Below are positions 60,967 to 64,000 of a DNA stretch of 64,000 bases, piece after piece. Both the position numbers and the translations under genes were made by a program. This stretch comes from Vallitalea pronyensis (GTDB taxonomy: Bacteria; Bacillota; Clostridia; Lachnospirales; Vallitaleaceae). Within the stretch, counting starts at the first letter, position 1, and each line of letters starts with the position of its first letter. A model generated the notes under the pieces. That model saw only the letters and a program-made list of their open reading frames with translations. It had not been told where the DNA came from and ran no database searches. Where the stretch lies: NCBI RefSeq assembly GCF_018141445.1, contig NZ_CP058649.1, positions 3,925,001-3,989,000 on the forward strand. The letters run 5' to 3'.

Positions 60967-61646
60967 ATAATCCTCCTCCAAATACCTTGATGATTTTCTA
61001 CAACCATGCTATTTTCTAACTTTTTTAGTGCATTTATCACAGCCCTTTCCTGAACATTTACATTAAAAACCTTCCTTATATTTGCTAATATTTCATACAA
61101 ATCTGCATCTGTTTCTCTTAATATATAATTAACCATACATGATGCATCTCTATTAATCCTCCAAGGAAATATAAAATTTTTGTAGGATGTGAATTCATGA
61201 ATAAAGAAATCTGGTTTAACAACTGAATCTATGTAAACGTGAGTACACGCTGTTTTTACACATTGAGAAGAATACTCATATAATTTTCCAAGAAAAAAAC
61301 TTGCCGTTTTTCCACTGTCAATAACCTCATCTACAAGGAGAACTTTTGCGCCATTAAGCAGATCCTTGATTTCATGAAGCGTTTCATCCGTAAACATTAC
61401 TTCAGGCATTAAAATGTTTTTATCTTTGACAGCGCGAATACCAGCGATATTGCTCTTAATAAAGTAGTCAGCTAAAACCTGCGCTACAACCCATCCCCCC
61501 TGAAATATACCAACTATTACATCAGGTTCAAAATTGGTTTGAATCTTATTTGCTAGTAAATCGATATCCTTCTGGAAATCGTTCCACCTTATGATTTCCA
61601 AATCCTTTGATGGATCAATATTAAAGATAATATCATTAATAGCCAT
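60963..61646 (-). CDS. Phosphoribosyltransferase-family protein
   Basis: 227 aa. The PRPP-binding motif is VLLVDEVIDSGKTASFFLG, and VGIFQGGWVVAQVLADYF is the substrate-side loop. Similar to xanthine/hypoxanthine PRTases but with an added C-terminal winged-helix-like tail (about 155-227, YEILANIRKVFNVNVQERAV). Role in the locus unclear: base salvage or building a ribosylated moiety. The start at 61646 is set by AGGAGG 7 bases upstream. Confidence 0.75.
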   Translation of the reverse strand: MAINDIIFNIDPSKDLEIIRWNDFQKDIDLLANKIQTNFEPDVIVGIFQGGWVVAQVLADYFIKSNIAGIRAVKDKNILMPEVMFTDETLHEIKDLLNGAKVLLVDEVIDSGKTASFFLGKLYEYSSQCVKTACTHVYIDSVVKPDFFIHEFTSYKNFIFPWRINRDASCMVNYILRETDADLYEILANIRKVFNVNVQERAVINALKKLENSMVVENHQGIWRRII

Positions 61647-61772
61647 CCTTCCTCCTCCTATCATTTAAATAGTCTCTCGGAATTACCCGATTATGATGTT
61701 TTAAGGCTTTTCTTAAGATACCTTTAACTTCATGCTTCTTTTTTTATTAGAGCTTTTTTCATACTAAATCTA

Positions 61773-62039
61773 TTGCCTTGTCCTCTTGCTCGTGGTGCTA
61801 CTTATATCTCCTGTGACGATCCTTGTTCTAGTGCTAAGTATGGGCGTACTTTTCATACATTCCCTAAGGACAATAGACTTTTTTACTGTGACACCAAGTA
61901 TTCTAAAGAGAGGGCTGATATTTATAAAAGGCGTACTTCTGTAGAAAGTTCTAACAAACGTGAAAAGTTGATTATCATTTATAACATGGTAGACATAGGT
62001 CTACTAAAATGTGTAGCATACGCCTTTTTGGAACTATGA
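61773..62039 (+). pseudogene. DDE transposase C-terminal fragment
   Basis: The plus-strand frame shows CPLARGATYISCDDPCSS, then YKRRTSVESSNKREKLII, resembling the Cys-rich and RTxxERxNxR region near the end of IS1182/IS4-like DDE transposases. No N-terminal catalytic part is visible. The remainder of the gap 61647-62170 is AT-rich with no gene I can support. Confidence 0.55.
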
Positions 62040-62170
62040 TGTGCCAACTTACGATGCTTGGCATAGTCATTTTAATGAAGAATTTACAAGCTTTAAAACA
62101 ACTGTTTTAGTTTAAATTTGCTGTCACCATTAACCTAATAGTATATTTCAAAAAAATGTAGTCCATTATA

Positions 62171-62908
62171 TTAATGTATGTGGCTCATAAAGTCTTTTAA
62201 AAAATGATTAATACTTTTATATCTAGGTACAAATTTTGAATAATCACTTTGTTTAGTGTCAGAAATCCAAGCTACACTGATACCTAATGAAGAAGCTCCT
62301 AAAACGTCCAACTCCCAACTATCTCCTACATAAAGGCAATTATTTATATCTACTTTTAATTCATCTATACATCTTTTATATATCTCAGGCGCAGGCTTTC
62401 TTATTCCAATGTCAATTCCACATGTTAATACTTTAAAATAGTCTTGTATACCGGCTTTTTCAATTTTATTTTTTTGAAGGTTATAATCACCATTTGTACA
62501 TATTGCCATCGGTATACCTGCTATATATAACTTTTTTAAGCATTCCCTAGTATATGTTTGAATGATTACATGATTATTCCGAAGCTCCGAATAAGTATTT
62601 ATTAATTCATTAATTTGTTTGCTATTTAAATATATTTTTTTTCTTTTTAAGGTTTCTCTCCAGACAAAACTACGTATTTTATGGCTATCTCCTAATGGTT
62701 TCAATATCTCATCATATCTATCCCATAAATTATTAGATACAAACTCATAACACTGTACCATCTCTGAAACATTGCAATTTCCTTCTGGCTTATATTTCTT
62801 AACAATATACTTACATACATCTACTACAGAAAGATACCATCCTTTAGTATCTTCAATTAACGTATCATCAAGATCGAAGATAAGAGCTTTTATATTACTA
62901 TATTTCAT
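62171..62908 (-). CDS. HAD-family hydrolase
   Basis: 245 aa. Motif I FDLDDTLIED, motif II ICTNGDYN, motif III Lys in IGIRKPAPEIY, motif IV GDSWELDVLGA. Closest in style to YjjG/phosphoglycolate-type small-molecule phosphatases. The ATG at 62908 is set by AGGTG 6 bases upstream; it overlaps the kinase-like gene by about 11 bases. May dephosphorylate an intermediate; substrate unknown. Confidence 0.85.
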   Translation of the reverse strand: MKYSNIKALIFDLDDTLIEDTKGWYLSVVDVCKYIVKKYKPEGNCNVSEMVQCYEFVSNNLWDRYDEILKPLGDSHKIRSFVWRETLKRKKIYLNSKQINELINTYSELRNNHVIIQTYTRECLKKLYIAGIPMAICTNGDYNLQKNKIEKAGIQDYFKVLTCGIDIGIRKPAPEIYKRCIDELKVDINNCLYVGDSWELDVLGASSLGISVAWISDTKQSDYSKFVPRYKSINHFLKDFMSHIH

Positions 62909-64000
62909 TATCATCACCTATTAATAGTTTAAAAAGTCTACTTGCGCAAGACAGCATAACTATACCTAAATCTCGTTGATAACTTTGACCATCTTTCCAA
63001 ATAGGTTCAAGCCTAAATATAAGTTTACTCATCACATAGGCTTGTACCCTTTCATAATTAACAGGAATATCCTTAAAATGTTCCTTAAGCCAAGTTGTAG
63101 TCAACAAATTCCTTAGTTCAATAGATATAAAATTGTAATTTACCTGTATTTCTTTTCGCTCATCACATATCTTTACAGATATGTTCTCAAAAGCTCCTAG
63201 ATGCTTAATTGCTGATCCAATAAATTTGGCAACTGAATAATCAATATCTAAGTAACCCGAGAATTCAAAATCCAACATTAAATAGTTTAAATCATCTGTT
63301 ACTATAAAGTTCTTAAAATGATTATCTCCACTAAAATAAGCTACCCATTTGGGATAATATGATAATATATTTCTAGCTGATTCAAATTCATAACACATAG
63401 GTCCCAAATCCTTTGTAGTATTATCTATAAGCCGATATGAGAATATTTTATCTTTTGAGTGCCTTATCACTTCCTGTAGCCATCCCATCAAAACATCTGG
63501 GGTCTGAAGAGAATAACTTATCCTTTCCTCCGAATACTTGATTATAGTTTTCTTCGTTAGTTTTACGAATTTATTTAAAATATTGTCCAATATAATGATA
63601 AATTTTTTTGAATTACTACTTGCATAAGATGCTAAGTTACTCCCCTTGATGTATGGCATTATTAAAAGTGGTTTTTGGTTAATGTATCTTAATGCCATTG
63701 GTACATGTGTAATGTATTTTTTTAGTTTAAGATACCCTCTATATTCATTTTCAACCCAAAAGCGAGACCGCCCAAGCTTTACTACTTTACTATCATTTTC
63801 TTTATCTGAAATCCTAAAAACAGGAGTCGAACTAGGTCTAATCTGCTTAATTTTTTTAGATATGTAAACATTATCGAAACTATTACTATCATTTTCTTTA
63901 CTTAAATACTTATGAGGTATATTTCTTATCTCCTTGTCAATATCTCTTAAAAAATTAATATCTGGTTTATAGCTTTTAGCTATTTTATTAGTATAATCAT
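62898..64000 (-). CDS. APH/choline-kinase-fold protein (cut by window edge)
   Basis: The frame stays open to the window edge (about 366 codons), so the 5' end is missing. The first visible residues are DYTNKIAKSYKPDINFL. Kinase-like features: VVKLGRSRFWVENEY, KPLLIMPYIKGSNLA (hinge), FSGDNHFKNFIV in place of the HGDxxxxN catalytic loop, and MLDFEFSGYLDIDYSVAKF as the metal-binding DFE-type segment. The catalytic loop reads SGDNHFKN, with Asp and Asn kept. Likely a small-molecule kinase or resistance enzyme; substrate unknown. Confidence 0.7.
   Translation of the reverse strand, partial: DYTNKIAKSYKPDINFLRDIDKEIRNIPHKYLSKENDSNSFDNVYISKKIKQIRPSSTPVFRISDKENDSKVVKLGRSRFWVENEYRGYLKLKKYITHVPMALRYINQKPLLIMPYIKGSNLASYASSNSKKFIIILDNILNKFVKLTKKTIIKYSEERISYSLQTPDVLMGWLQEVIRHSKDKIFSYRLIDNTTKDLGPMCYEFESARNILSYYPKWVAYFSGDNHFKNFIVTDDLNYLMLDFEFSGYLDIDYSVAKFIGSAIKHLGAFENISVKICDERKEIQVNYNFISIELRNLLTTTWLKEHFKDIPVNYERVQAYVMSKLIFRLEPIWKDGQSYQRDLGIVMLSCASRLFKLLIGDDNEI

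Overview
The window is low-GC Firmicutes DNA, almost certainly from a spore-forming Clostridia. It carries a complete spoIIIAA-AH sporulation operon, clostridial-type purine-rich ribosome binding sites, and a housekeeping gene order (nusB-xseA-xseB-ispA-dxs-tlyA-nadK-argR-recN) typical of Clostridia and Bacilli. Several features (an OLE RNA with its OapA partner, DUF4489-like proteins, a very AT-rich secondary-metabolite locus) suggest an environmental anaerobe, perhaps near Vallitalea/Lachnospirales; that placement is a guess.

Region 1 (1-24.3 kb) is conserved core, nearly all on the minus strand. In transcription order it contains: a small block with a pilin-like protein, an isochorismatase-type hydrolase, a lipoprotein and a membrane protein; yqeG-aroE-aroK-aroQ (shikimate pathway), an M24 aminopeptidase and efp; spoIIIAA-AH behind a plausible sigma-E promoter; an Asp23 protein, nusB, xseA, xseB, ispA and a PAP2-like protein; then a roughly 600-nt gene-free but highly structured block whose ends pair perfectly over 12 bp. 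I read this block as OLE RNA, followed directly by the OapA-like membrane protein, dxs, tlyA, nadK, argR and recN (cut by the window edge). A lone plus-strand yibE/F-type gene is divergent from spoIIIAA.

Region 2 (24.5-31 kb) is accessory. It has an Sfp-type phosphopantetheinyl transferase, a decayed chimera of etfA and class-III aminotransferase fragments, three tandem paralogous Cys-rich DUF4489-like genes, a seven-repeat SBBP beta-propeller protein, and a frameshifted IS200/IS605 transposase relic between two hairpins.

Region 3 (30.8-64 kb) is one large minus-strand biosynthetic locus. In transcription order: an APH-fold kinase-like protein (cut by the edge), a HAD phosphatase, a transposase relic, a phosphoribosyltransferase, a methyltransferase, an amino-acid-kinase-family protein, a nucleotidyltransferase-like protein, a three-part ABC exporter, a second nucleotidyltransferase-like protein, a BtrK-like PLP decarboxylase fused to a carrier protein, a BtrJ-like ATP-grasp ligase, a BtrH-like protein, a second free carrier protein, an IS110 relic, a second BtrH-like protein, relics of an acyl-adenylating enzyme and of a third BtrH-like protein, two giant NRPSs, and a second phosphopantetheinyl transferase that seems to start at ATT. 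The upstream NRPS is a single 2824-residue chain: half-C, A, T, C, A(Gly), T, NAD(P)H thioester reductase, B12-binding radical SAM enzyme. The downstream NRPS is half-C, A(Glu), T, C, A, T, C, with no release domain. Both N-terminal C domains lack the catalytic half and one protein ends in a spare C domain, so the simplest model is that the Glu-loading protein hands a dipeptide to the reductase protein, giving a tetrapeptide Glu-X-X-Gly released as an aldehyde or alcohol. A butirosin-like carrier-bound amino-acid decarboxylation module (ligase, decarboxylase, ACPs, BtrH-type transferases) would supply a decarboxylated aminoacyl cap such as GABA. I know of no characterised pathway that combines these parts; this is the most novel system in the window.
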